This document shows positions 22,329 to 30,237 of a stretch of 32,005 nt of DNA, in pieces. Positions within the stretch are counted from its first letter, which is position 1; each line of letters opens with the position of its first letter. The translations under genes and the position numbers were made by a program. This DNA comes from a bacterium D16-50 (GTDB taxonomy: Bacteria > Bacillota > Clostridia > Lachnospirales > Lachnospiraceae). The notes beneath the pieces were generated by a model, which was not told the DNA's origin, did not search any database, and saw only the letters and a program-made list of their open reading frames with translations. The stretch lies in contig RAZA01000041.1 in the NCBI GenBank assembly GCA_003612485.1, positions 1-32,005 on the forward strand, read 5' to 3'.

Positions 22329-23252
22329 ATGAAAGAAATATTGCTGAGAACCGAAAACCTGAGCAAATCTTTCTCCAGCGGGGGAATTTTGCAGCATGTT
22401 CTGAAAAATATTGATCTGGAACTATATGACGGAGATTTCACTGTCATTATGGGAGCCAGCGGGGCAGGGAAGTCCACGCTGCTGTATGCACTTTCCGGGA
22501 TGGATACGCCGACTCTGGGCACGGTTACTTTCTGTGGGACATGTGCCGGGGAGGCAGGTTCCCATGGGGCATCCCGCAGGGACGCAGCTTCCCGCGTGGT
22601 GTCTTCCGGGGACGCAGGCTCTCATGGGGCATCCTGCAGGGACGCAGCTTCCCGCGTGGTGCCTTCCGGGGACACAAGCTCCCGTGGGAGCGCCCCTCAT
22701 GGCCGGATTATCTCTGATCTGACTCCGGATCAGCTTGCGGTGTTTCGGCGCAGCTTCTGCGGCTTTGTGTTTCAGCAGATCTACCTGATCGACGGCATGA
22801 GCGTCATGGACAATGTGCTGGCGGCGGGACTTTTGGTGAATAAGGATAGGAAGGCGCTGGTGAACAGAGCCAGAGAATTGTTTCAGGCGGTGGGCATCTT
22901 AGAAGAGACCCAGAGGAAGTTCCCCACCCAGATATCAGGCGGAGAGGCCCAGCGGGTAGGCATTGTCAGGGGACTGATCAATTCCCCCAGAATACTCTTT
23001 GCGGATGAGCCCACGGGAGCCCTGAACTCCAAAAGCGGTCTGGAGGTGCTGGACACGCTGACCCGATTCAACCGGTCGGGCCAGAGCGTGGTTATGGTGA
23101 CTCATGACATGCGTTCCGCAAGGCGGGGGAACCGTATACTGTATCTGAAGGACGGGGCCATATTAGGGGAATGCCTTCTGGGAAAATATGAACATGGGGA
23201 TGAGGAGAGGCATGATAAGCTGTCTTCTTTTCTGGAGCAGATGGGATGGTAG
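22329..23252 (+). CDS. MacB/BceA-like ABC ATPase with internal minisatellite insert
   Basis: 307 residues, about 50 more than usual for the family. Walker A GASGAGKST at 42-50, Q-loop in FVFQQ about 147-150, ISGGEAQR at 202-209, Walker B ILFADE ending at 227, PTGALNS, and switch His259 in MVTHD. All ATPase motifs are intact. Between the strand ending VTFCG (about 70) and ISDLTPDQL (about 128) lies an extra Ser/Gly/Arg/Ala-rich segment made of two 20-residue repeats and a partial third; relatives have only a few residues there. The ATPase would energise the FtsX-type permease encoded next. Partners of this type export peptides or sense and detoxify antimicrobial peptides. A phased-repeat promoter precedes it. 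Confidence 0.92.
   Translation: MKEILLRTENLSKSFSSGGILQHVLKNIDLELYDGDFTVIMGASGAGKSTLLYALSGMDTPTLGTVTFCGTCAGEAGSHGASRRDAASRVVSSGDAGSHGASCRDAASRVVPSGDTSSRGSAPHGRIISDLTPDQLAVFRRSFCGFVFQQIYLIDGMSVMDNVLAAGLLVNKDRKALVNRARELFQAVGILEETQRKFPTQISGGEAQRVGIVRGLINSPRILFADEPTGALNSKSGLEVLDTLTRFNRSGQSVVMVTHDMRSARRGNRILYLKDGAILGECLLGKYEHGDEERHDKLSSFLEQMGW
22554..22690 (+). repeat. 60-bp tandem repeat (2 units plus fragment) inside the ATPase gene
   Basis: Unit 1 is 22554-22613 and unit 2 is 22614-22673; they differ at four positions, all C/T. About 17 nt of a degenerate third unit follow. The 60-nt length is 20 codons, so the reading frame is kept (AGSHGASRRD... and AGSHGASCRD...). GC content is higher than the flanking gene. 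Confidence 0.92.
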
Positions 23253-23269
23253 GAGAGAGGAGCTTGTGC

Positions 23270-25615
23270 ATGGGCAAGGGATTACTTATTGTCCGCTCGA
23301 ATCTGCGCAGGACGAAGGGGCAGACGGCGGCGATTATCGTATTGGTACTGTTGGCATCCTGCATGCTGAATCTGTGGCTGATGCTGGCTATGGACTATAA
23401 GCAGAATTTTGAACGCTATCATGACAAGCTCAACGCCGAACATGTCACCTTGGCGATCACGGGACAGGACGAGGAGATGCGGGAATATATTGCACGGACA
23501 TTGGAGGAGGATCCCCGGACGCTGGAGTACCGTATGGACGACTGTATGGAGATGGTGGGAACTCTGGAATACAATGGCGGCGACGTCAACACGGACTTTG
23601 TAATCATGGAGAAGGAAACGGCCCTGACCCGCTCCATAGGGCGGGCGGAGCTGGTGGAGGAGCGGGGCCCTGACAGCGGGGTCTATATCCCCATGCTGTA
23701 CGCCGGAATCCAAGAGGAGCTGGAGGAAGAAAAGCTGAAAATCGCCCTTGGCAGCGGTGAGGCCGAGTACGAGCTGTGCGGTTTTACGAACAGTGTGATG
23801 GCAGGCTCCCACAACTGCTACATGGCCCTGCTGGCCCTTACACCGGATCAGTACGAGGCTCTAAAGGGGAGGGGGATCGCACCTGAGGCCACACTGGTGT
23901 CGGTTCGCCTGCGGGACAAGGCGGAGAGCGCAGAATATGAGGCCATGTTGAAAAATGTTCTGGCATCCCGTTATCCGTCCGCCCATATGCGGAGCAATTC
24001 CTATGAGATGGTGATCACATCCCGCTACATCTCCCAGATGATATGCTCAGGCATTGTGAGCGCCATGGCTTTTTTCGTGCTTCTGATCGCGCTGGTGGTG
24101 ATCGCATCCAATATCATCAACTACATTCAGGAAAATATGCAGAAGCTGGGTGCGCTGAAGGCGGTGGGGTATACCTCCGGGCAGCTGATAGGTGCTCTGC
24201 TGCTGCAGTTTCTGGGAATAGCCCTGACGGCGGCGCTTCTTGGGGCGGGACTTTCCTACTGTCTGTTTCCTGCCCTGAACGCCATGATGATATCTCAGAC
24301 GGGAATTCCTTACGGGCTGAGATTTCTGCCCCTGCCCTTTTTGGGGACTCTGGCGGTTATAGGGGGAGCCGTTGCCCTTGCCGTATGGCTTTCTGCCCGC
24401 AGGGTGCGGAAGATCGATCCTATCGCAGCTTTGCGGCAGGGGGTTCTGACCCACAGCTTCCGGCGCAACTTCGTGCCTTTGGACAAAAGCGCTGTGCCGC
24501 TCCAGCTTGCGCTGGCCTTAAAAACCACGCTTTCGGTTGTCAAGCAGAACGTCACCGTCTGTATCACCGTAATGACTCTTTCTCTGGTGGTGGTTTTTGC
24601 AGGACTGATGACGGAGAATATGATCGTGGATATGACGCCCTTCATCCAGCTGATCGTAGGAGAGACGGCGGATTCCTGCATCGATGTCAATGCGGAATCC
24701 GAGGAGGAGTTCCTGAGCATGATGGAGGCGGACGGAGGAGTGGAGAAGGTCTATCTTTTTCATACTGCAGACGTGGGGCATGTAGGGGGAAAGTCTCTGA
24801 TGGCCATGGTGTCGGAGGATTTCACGCAGGTCAACAATCAGGCAATGTGTTTCCGGGGACGTTTCCCGAAATATGACAACGAAGTAGCGTTAGGGGCAAA
24901 ATATGCCGGAGAAAGGGAGCTTGAGATCGGAGATGAGATCACCCTTACAGCCGACGGCAGGGAGGCCGTGTATCTGATTACCGGCTATACGCAGTTTTCC
25001 AACAATCTGGGGGAGGACTGCATGCTGACCAGAGAAGGCTATGAGCGGATGGGGAGACTTAGGCATGTGGGTTATTATATCAACATGGCGGAGGGGCAGG
25101 ATGTGGAGGAATTCAATGTCAGGGTGAGCGAGGCTCTGGGCGCCGAGATAAATGCAGCCATCAATATTGAGGCAGTGCTCAGCGGCAGCACAGGAGTGTA
25201 TGTCTCTATGATGAAAATCATAGTGGCGGCAATTCTGGTTTTGAGCGTGGTGGTCATCGCTTTTGTGCTGTACCTGCTGGTGAGAAGCCTGCTGAACACC
25301 AAAAAGAGGGACTATGGCATACTGAAGGCGATGGGGTATACCTCGGGGCAGCTGATTCTTCAGACAGCTTTGAGCTTTATGCCTGTTATGATCCTTTCGC
25401 TGACGGCGGGGCTGGCGGTGTGCGCTGTGATTATCAATCCTCTGACAGCCCTATTTCTGCAGGGAATCGGCATAGTGGAGTGTACCTTCCGGATTCCCGT
25501 AAGATTCATCGTGCTGGCGGGCATGGGGCTGGCGGCCTTCGCTTTCGGAGTCCTATGCCTGCTCTCCCTGAAGGTGCGCAGAATTGCGCCCCGGACGCTT
25601 CTTGTGCAAGAGTGA
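23270..25615 (+). CDS. FtsX-type ABC transporter permease (two FtsX domains)
   Basis: 781 residues. One helix near 21-41, a large external domain to about 245, a three-helix FtsX block, a second single helix near 430 (CITVMTLSLVVVFAGLM), a second external domain, and a second three-helix block at the C-terminus. The two blocks share the coupling motif: GALKAVGYTSGQLIGALL and GILKAMGYTSGQLILQTA, evidence of internal duplication. The ATG at 23270 follows GAGGAG by 7 nt; an earlier ATG at 23246 overlaps the ATPase gene. It starts 17 nt after the ATPase stop and forms the exporter with it. The large extracellular parts suggest binding of an external or periplasm-side ligand. Confidence 0.9.
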   Translation: MGKGLLIVRSNLRRTKGQTAAIIVLVLLASCMLNLWLMLAMDYKQNFERYHDKLNAEHVTLAITGQDEEMREYIARTLEEDPRTLEYRMDDCMEMVGTLEYNGGDVNTDFVIMEKETALTRSIGRAELVEERGPDSGVYIPMLYAGIQEELEEEKLKIALGSGEAEYELCGFTNSVMAGSHNCYMALLALTPDQYEALKGRGIAPEATLVSVRLRDKAESAEYEAMLKNVLASRYPSAHMRSNSYEMVITSRYISQMICSGIVSAMAFFVLLIALVVIASNIINYIQENMQKLGALKAVGYTSGQLIGALLLQFLGIALTAALLGAGLSYCLFPALNAMMISQTGIPYGLRFLPLPFLGTLAVIGGAVALAVWLSARRVRKIDPIAALRQGVLTHSFRRNFVPLDKSAVPLQLALALKTTLSVVKQNVTVCITVMTLSLVVVFAGLMTENMIVDMTPFIQLIVGETADSCIDVNAESEEEFLSMMEADGGVEKVYLFHTADVGHVGGKSLMAMVSEDFTQVNNQAMCFRGRFPKYDNEVALGAKYAGERELEIGDEITLTADGREAVYLITGYTQFSNNLGEDCMLTREGYERMGRLRHVGYYINMAEGQDVEEFNVRVSEALGAEINAAINIEAVLSGSTGVYVSMMKIIVAAILVLSVVVIAFVLYLLVRSLLNTKKRDYGILKAMGYTSGQLILQTALSFMPVMILSLTAGLAVCAVIINPLTALFLQGIGIVECTFRIPVRFIVLAGMGLAAFAFGVLCLLSLKVRRIAPRTLLVQE

Positions 25616-25648
25616 GATAAAGGATTTTGGATGATACGTTGGTGGATG

Positions 25649-25669
25649 GCAGAGCTTATGCGCTTCTGC
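25649..25669. terminator. Possible hairpin between convergent permease and kinase genes
   Basis: GCAGAGC (25649-25655) and GCTTCTGC (25662-25669) can pair with one bulged T. No T tract is seen on either side, so termination is uncertain. Confidence 0.25.
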
Positions 25670-25673
25670 GTAT

Positions 25674-27026
25674 TCACACAGTACCGCTGAGAGGAATGGT
25701 CACTGTGGCCTTCAGGCCATGGGGGCCATTTTCCAATGTGAGGGAGCCGTGCATTTCCCGCAGAAAAAAGTCCGAGATGTACAGTCCCAGACCGGTGCCC
25801 TCAATGCCGGCCGCATTGCTGCCCCGCTTGAACTTTTCCTTCAGAAGAGGAAGGTCTTCGGAGCTGACGCCGCCTCCGCTGTCCTGAATGGAAACAGAGA
25901 GGCTGCGGTGGGAGAGGTATGCGCTTATGTATATCTCTGTGCCGGCGTATTTATAGGAGTTGGAAAAGAGGTTGTCAAAAACCTGCTGCAGGCGGAGCCT
26001 ATCCCCGTGCAGCAGGCAGTCCGGGATGGTGGGAATGGTTCCGCGGCGCAGATAGTCTGAATTCTCCAGAAGGATCCGCAGCTGACTGCTTTCCAAATCC
26101 GTACAGACCACGGGGAGGCGGTGCAGTTCTTCCAGCGTCGCCGTAAACAGATCCGTCACCAGCGCGTTGATCTGGTCGGCCTTGGAGATGATCTGCTCAT
26201 AGCTGCGCACTGCCTCTGCGCGAAGAGCTTCTCTCTGCGCAGCCTCTCTGTGCATCGACTCTCTTTGTGAGGAATCCGGCCGGGGCCCAGGAAAGTCTGC
26301 CTGACGGCTGACGGCAAGGGCCATTCCCACTTCGGATACCGCCTTGATGCTGGCCAGAGGGGTTCGGATGTCATGGGAAAGCTTGGCCACAAGCTCCTTT
26401 TTGTCCTCGGCAGCCTTGGCCTCGGCGTTTTTTGCTTTTTTCAGCTCCGAGCGCATTAGGTCAAAGCTCTCCGTGAAGGCGCCGAACAGATTGTGCTTGT
26501 CCATTTCCAGAGGGATGTCCAGATTGCCCCTTGCAATATGCAGGGCAAAGGCCTTCAGCTTGCGGAAAGGCCTGATCAGGATGTGATTCAGATAGAGATA
26601 CAAGCCTATGCACAGTACCCACTGCAGCAGCATCAGAAGGCCCAGACCGAGAGCCATCCTATGATACCCCTGCTGCAGCCTCCGGGCGGTATCGTTGTGA
26701 AAGAGGATTCTGCCCAGTATTTTGCCGTCCGCTTCCACATCCAGAATCCCGTCCCCATGCATAAGGGCCTGATTCACGCTCTCGGACAGCCCGTTCCGGG
26801 TGCGGAAGAGAATTTTGCCCTTTTCGTCCACCACCACATAATCCAGATCGGTGGGGTTTTCATGGCTCCCGGCCGCATCCTGATGGTTTTGCACTGCCCA
26901 CAAGACCTCGTTCATTGCCACGGTATCCTGCAAAAAAACGGGATTCTGGAGCATGAAAAAGGAGAAGACCGCGATTTCCGACAAAAAAATAAATGTCAGG
27001 ACAAATAGGAGAGCCTTTTTCGTCAT
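25674..27026 (-). CDS. Membrane sensor histidine kinase
   Basis: 450 residues: helix at 5-26, an external domain of about 95 residues, helix at 124-147, a HAMP-like linker (PFRKLKAFALHIARGNLDIP), then the DHp domain with SHDIRTPLASI (His218). The ATPase part has the N-box DNLFSNSYKYA near 351, DSGGGVSSED near 382 and GTGLGLYI near 411. Between the two DHp helices lies about 30 extra residues (about 240-274), Arg/Glu/Ala/Ser-rich with QRES, HREA and QREAL repeats. The start at 27026 follows AAGAGGT by 6 nt; the open frame upstream overlaps the regulator gene and is not used. It lies 109 nt after its partner regulator gene and probably controls the nearby ABC exporter. Confidence 0.9.
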   Translation of the reverse strand: MTKKALLFVLTFIFLSEIAVFSFFMLQNPVFLQDTVAMNEVLWAVQNHQDAAGSHENPTDLDYVVVDEKGKILFRTRNGLSESVNQALMHGDGILDVEADGKILGRILFHNDTARRLQQGYHRMALGLGLLMLLQWVLCIGLYLYLNHILIRPFRKLKAFALHIARGNLDIPLEMDKHNLFGAFTESFDLMRSELKKAKNAEAKAAEDKKELVAKLSHDIRTPLASIKAVSEVGMALAVSRQADFPGPRPDSSQRESMHREAAQREALRAEAVRSYEQIISKADQINALVTDLFTATLEELHRLPVVCTDLESSQLRILLENSDYLRRGTIPTIPDCLLHGDRLRLQQVFDNLFSNSYKYAGTEIYISAYLSHRSLSVSIQDSGGGVSSEDLPLLKEKFKRGSNAAGIEGTGLGLYISDFFLREMHGSLTLENGPHGLKATVTIPLSGTV

Positions 27027-27135
27027 ATTGATACCTCTTGTGGGGATTTTGGCCAAGAATGCCGCACAAAGCGCTTTCGGAAAGGCGCGCAGAGCTGTGA
27101 GGCGGTGGGGCCGGGCTGAAAATGGATCAAAGCTG

Positions 27136-27828
27136 TCAGCAGGAACGCCCGCAGAATTTGTATCCGTCTCCCCAGATTGTGATGATATATTCCGGTTTTC
27201 CGGGATCCGGCTCGATGGCCTCCCGGATCTTGCGGATATGGACATTCAAGGTTCCGTCGCCGGTGAACCTATCCTCCCAGATATTCTCGAAGAGCTCCTG
27301 CTTTGCAACTACATTGCCCTGATTGCGGATCAGGTAGGTCAGGAGCCTGAATTCCAGAGCCGTGAGTTTCACGGGGACTCCCTCTACCAGCACTTGTCTG
27401 GAGCCGAAATCCACGGTGAGTCTGGAGTCGGAATAACCGTCCTGCGTCTGCTCCCGTCCGGAGGCCCCATAGCGCTTCAGCACCACCTTCACCTTGGCCA
27501 GAAGGACGCTCAGGGAGCAGGGCTTCTGTATATAGTCGTCCCCGCCGATGTTCAAGGCGATTATTTTATCGTCATCGCTGGTTCGGGCAGAGAGAAACAG
27601 AATAGGGATGTCTGTCCTTGCCCGCAGCTCCCTGCACAGCTCAAAGCCGCTGCCGTCCCCCAGATTGATGTCCAGCAGCAGCAGCCCTGCGGTGTTTTCT
27701 CCAAAAAACCTTCGGCATTCCTCAGCGCTGTATGCCACGGCGGTTCGGACCCCGAAGAGATTAAAATATTCTGCCGTGCTGTCTGCCAGCAGTCTCTCAT
27801 CGTCTATGATCAGACAGTCATAATTCAT
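27136..27828 (-). CDS. OmpR/PhoB-family response regulator
   Basis: 230 residues. Receiver domain with IIDDE, phosphoacceptor Asp53 in LLLLDINLGDG, LSART and the Lys of IQKPCS; then a winged helix C-terminal domain (about 133-228; LTALEFRLLTYLIRNQG, ELFENIWED, TLNVHIRKIREAIE, GDGYKF). It is the natural partner of the kinase encoded after it. The ribosome site is modest (AGGG, 7 nt). It starts 50 nt after the murG stop on the same strand with no visible terminator between, so some transcription from murG is possible. The phased ATTTAAG repeats at 22175-22213 are a candidate target. Confidence 0.92.
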   Translation of the reverse strand: MNYDCLIIDDERLLADSTAEYFNLFGVRTAVAYSAEECRRFFGENTAGLLLLDINLGDGSGFELCRELRARTDIPILFLSARTSDDDKIIALNIGGDDYIQKPCSLSVLLAKVKVVLKRYGASGREQTQDGYSDSRLTVDFGSRQVLVEGVPVKLTALEFRLLTYLIRNQGNVVAKQELFENIWEDRFTGDGTLNVHIRKIREAIEPDPGKPEYIITIWGDGYKFCGRSC

Positions 27829-27878
27829 TTAGAAACCCTGAGCCTTTCCGGTACAGCCGTCATAGAATGGGCGGTCTC

Positions 27879-28958
27879 CTACGCCTGCTTCGTCTCGCGC
27901 CCCACAGTTTGGATCAGATTCATGATTGTTCTGATGGAATCCATCTGTCCGCTCTTTGTCATGGCGTCGTAATAGATCTGTCTGGAAAAATACAGCTCAT
28001 GGACTTTGTCTACCAGCAGCTCCGGAGTCAGGTCGTCCTCGTTGATCACGATGGAAAATCCCTGAGCCTCAAAGGACTGTGCGTTTAGGAGCTGGTCGCC
28101 CCGGCTGGAGGAGGCGGGCAGGGGAATCAGGATATTGGGCTTTTTCAGGGCCAGAAGCTCGCATATGGCATTGGCGCCCGCCCGGGAGATCACCAGATCC
28201 GCCATGGCGAAGAGATCCTTCAGCTCTGCCTTCACATACTCGAACTGCTTGTAGCCGGACATGTTCAGCAGCAGGTTATCCATCTTGTCCTTGCCGCAGA
28301 GATGGACCACCTGAAAGTCTTCCAGAAGCTTGCTTAGGGAGTCCCGGACGGCCTTGTTGACATTGGCTGCCCCCTGACTTCCGCCGATGACCATGATCAC
28401 CGGAGTGTTTGCGTTGAAGCCGCACATGTCCAGTCCGGCCAGTTTGTTGCCCTGGCCCAGCTCCGCCCGAATGGGGGAGCCGGTGAGGACGGCCTTATTC
28501 TCCGGCAGGAGCTTCAAGGTCTCAGGGAAGTTGCAGCATACCTTCTTGGCTACGGGGATGCAGAGCTTATTGGCAAGCCCCGGTGTCATGTCGGACTCGT
28601 GGATGATGCAGGGAATGCCCAGAGCCGCAGCGGCCCGAACCACGGGCACGCTGACAAAGCCCCCCTTGGAAAAAACGACATCGGGCCTATAGGACTTGAG
28701 AAACTTTTTAGCCTCGGAAAAGCCCTTGAGAACCCGAAAGGGGTCGGTGAAATTCTTTAGATCCAGATAACGGCGGAATTTACCCGTGGAGATGCCCACA
28801 TAGGGGATGTCGAAATCTCCGATGAGCCTCTTTTCGATGCCGTCATAGGAACCCATGTAAGTGATTTCATAGTCCGCGTCCCGAAGGGAAGGGAGCAGAG
28901 CGATGTTGGGGGTAACGTGTCCCGCGCTGCCGCCGCCTGTCAATACGATTTTTTTCAT
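27879..28958 (-). CDS. murG: MurG: UDP-GlcNAc:lipid I GlcNAc transferase
   Basis: 359 residues. It adds GlcNAc to lipid I, giving lipid II, at the inner face of the membrane. GT28 marks are present: GGGSAGHVTPN at 8-18, FSKGGFVS near 97-104, HESD at 120-123, the donor-binding loop IGGSQGAANVN from 191, and SRAGANAICELLAL from 258. The length fits the family. The start at 28958 follows AGAGG by 7 nt; a TTG five codons earlier is not needed. It lies apart from any division/cell wall cluster. The upstream TSCPD gene is separated by a hairpin. A two-component system follows it. Confidence 0.93.
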   Translation of the reverse strand: MKKIVLTGGGSAGHVTPNIALLPSLRDADYEITYMGSYDGIEKRLIGDFDIPYVGISTGKFRRYLDLKNFTDPFRVLKGFSEAKKFLKSYRPDVVFSKGGFVSVPVVRAAAALGIPCIIHESDMTPGLANKLCIPVAKKVCCNFPETLKLLPENKAVLTGSPIRAELGQGNKLAGLDMCGFNANTPVIMVIGGSQGAANVNKAVRDSLSKLLEDFQVVHLCGKDKMDNLLLNMSGYKQFEYVKAELKDLFAMADLVISRAGANAICELLALKKPNILIPLPASSSRGDQLLNAQSFEAQGFSIVINEDDLTPELLVDKVHELYFSRQIYYDAMTKSGQMDSIRTIMNLIQTVGRETKQA

Positions 28959-29017
28959 AATCAGGCCTCTCAAAATGTTGTCAGTTATATTGTGTCAAAA
29001 CTGTCGGCAGAAAACGC

Positions 29018-29037
29018 CAAAAAGCTTCAGGAAGCTT
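29018..29037 (-). terminator. Probable terminator after the TSCPD gene
   Basis: On the minus strand AAGCTT CCTG AAGCTT runs into TTT. A second, larger stem (GATGCCGT at 29045-29052 with ACGGCATC at 29074-29081) lies just before it over the stop codon. Confidence 0.5.
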
Positions 29038-29079
29038 CATGAAGGATGCCGTTTGGAACAAATCCCGGAAGGGACGGCA

Positions 29080-29325
29080 TCAGATCATCTGTTCCAGAGC
29101 GAGAGCCAGCTGATCCGGGCAGGAGGTGGACTTGGCGCCGCAGCGGATGCCCTTCAGCTTGGAGATGGCCTCCTCGGGTTTCATTCCCTTCACCAGCGCG
29201 CTGACGCCCTGCAGATTGCCGTGGCAGCCTCCTATGAATTTTACGGAGTCAATGACTCCGTCCTTCAGGGTGATATCGATTTCTCTTGAACATGTGCCTT
29301 GGGTGGTGTATTTCAATGAATCCAT
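29080..29325 (-). CDS. TIGR03905-type TSCPD domain protein
   Basis: 81 residues, essentially one TSCPD domain (PF12637): YTTQGTCSREI, FIGGCHGNLQGVSALVKGM, IRCGAKSTSCPDQLA. The domain is also found at the end of B12-dependent ribonucleotide reductases; stand-alone members occur across Clostridia with unproven function. The three cysteine-containing motifs (GTCS, GGCHGN, GIRCG/TSCPD) suggest metal or redox binding. AAGGAG stands 9 nt before the ATG. It has its own promoter and probable terminator, so it is likely monocistronic. Confidence 0.92.
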   Translation of the reverse strand: MDSLKYTTQGTCSREIDITLKDGVIDSVKFIGGCHGNLQGVSALVKGMKPEEAISKLKGIRCGAKSTSCPDQLALALEQMI

Positions 29326-29366
29326 AATTTTTCTCTCCTTTATGCTATTTTATTCAGATAGGATAC

Positions 29367-29395
29367 ATTTTATCAAATTTCTGTGAATTCTGCAA
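29367..29395 (-). promoter_or_regulatory. Promoter of the TSCPD gene
   Basis: On the minus strand TTGCAG (29395-29390), 17 nt, TAAAAT (29372-29367) with an extended TGA before the -10. It lies about 42 nt before the start codon. Confidence 0.65.
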
Positions 29396-29532
29396 TCCAA
29401 TATTCCGGGAAACACGCCAATATCACTTTTAGTTGACCGCATATAACCTACACACTGATTTTGCTTTTTTGAGCGGAAATCCTTAAAATTCTATTACGCA
29501 TACACAAAACAACACAAATTGACCATTTTTTG

Positions 29533-29560
29533 TTGACAAAAGAACGGGGGGGCGTAAACT
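29533..29560 (+). promoter_or_regulatory. Promoter of the zinc-ribbon cassette
   Basis: TTGACA (29533-29538), 16 nt containing seven G in a row, then TAAACT (29555-29560). It faces right, away from the TSCPD gene. The stretch 29396-29532 between the two divergent promoters is AT-rich with nothing else I recognise. Confidence 0.6.
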
Positions 29561-29586
29561 ACAAAGAAAAATGAGGAGGAAAAATA

Positions 29587-29715
29587 ATGCTGAATACTAT
29601 TGATGAACCGCAAAGCAGCGCAAAGTTCCATAGTTATTTTTGGAATGGTATGTTTGTAATTCTTGCCGGGAAATATCAACAGAGAATATCTCTGCCATAT
29701 AGGATATTGTCCTGA
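29587..29715 (+). CDS. Possible 42-residue small protein
   Basis: ATG at 29587 follows AGGAGG by 7 nt and lies 27 nt after a good promoter, ending TGA at 29715. It begins MLNTIDEPQSSAKFHS and contains a mildly hydrophobic centre (YFWNGMFVILAG). I do not recognise it. It may be a real small protein, a leader, or the remnant of a longer gene. The signals around it are better than its sequence. Confidence 0.4.
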   Translation: MLNTIDEPQSSAKFHSYFWNGMFVILAGKYQQRISLPYRILS

Positions 29716-29746
29716 GGTGCTTTATGGCTGAGGGAGATACCCTCAT
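29714..29746 (+). other. Sequence resembling the 5' half of a TPP riboswitch
   Basis: GAGGTGC, then GGCTGAGG, then GATACCC appear in the order and spacing of the THI-box 5' half (GGGGTGC...GGCTGAGA...ATACCC). The 3' half (CCTGAT...CCAGCG.AGGGA) is absent before the next ATG at 29783. It may be a decayed remnant or chance. Confidence 0.25.
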
Positions 29747-29782
29747 TATGCAAATAATCTTTTAATAGGAGGTTTTATAACT

Positions 29783-30222
29783 ATGGGTATTGTAATGATG
29801 ATATTCCCGATTATTGCTGCTGCTATTTTTTTATAAATGCAAAAAAATATGTTAGAAAAGACGCTCAAACCATTGCTGTAATATCATTCATAGCGGTCAT
29901 AATTTATATAATTGCTAGGGTAGTGGCTTACAATTGCACGATAGGGATGTTGTATGACGACTTTGATTCTGCTCCATCTGCAGCTGTTGCAGTTAGCCCG
30001 TCTAATTTGGTCGTTTTACAAATCATTAGTCAGATGATTTTGTTTGCAATCATTTGTTTGACTGTTATCAATGCCGTTTTTATAGTAAGGATACGCAAAG
30101 ATAAAACCGTTTCGTCCAATAAAATTAATGAATCAACATTAATATGTCCCAAGTGCAAAAAGCCTATATCGGGAAATAAAAATTTCTGCACAAGCTGCGG
30201 TGAAAAAATAAATTCTATTTAG
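29783..30222 (+). pseudogene. Zinc-ribbon membrane protein gene, frameshifted in a poly-T run
   Basis: ATG 29783 follows TAGGAGG and starts a hydrophobic segment (MGIVMMIFPIIAAAIF) that stops at TAA after 17 codons. Adding one T to the seven-T run (29826-29832) joins it to the downstream frame, which is open to 30222. It would then give about 146 residues: helix, KKYVRKDAQ, helix (AVISFIAVIIYIIARVVAY), an outside loop, helix (ILFAIICLTVINAVFIV), a basic linker and a C-terminal zinc ribbon (CPKCKKPISGNKNFCTSCGEK). The downstream frame alone has only an unsupported GTG at 29923. A deletion, phase variation or a sequencing error could explain it. The next gene follows after 15 nt. Confidence 0.7.
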
Positions 30223-30237
30223 GGAGGCCAAACGAAC

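Noticed and set aside
22554..22690. CRISPR-like array
   Set aside because: The 60-bp units are directly adjacent, without spacers, and in frame within a gene.
27027..27245. N-terminal extension of the histidine kinase
   Set aside because: It overlaps the response regulator gene; the start at 27026 has a ribosome site and leads straight into the first membrane helix.
29714..29782. A complete, working TPP riboswitch
   Set aside because: The conserved 3' half is absent and no thiamine gene follows.
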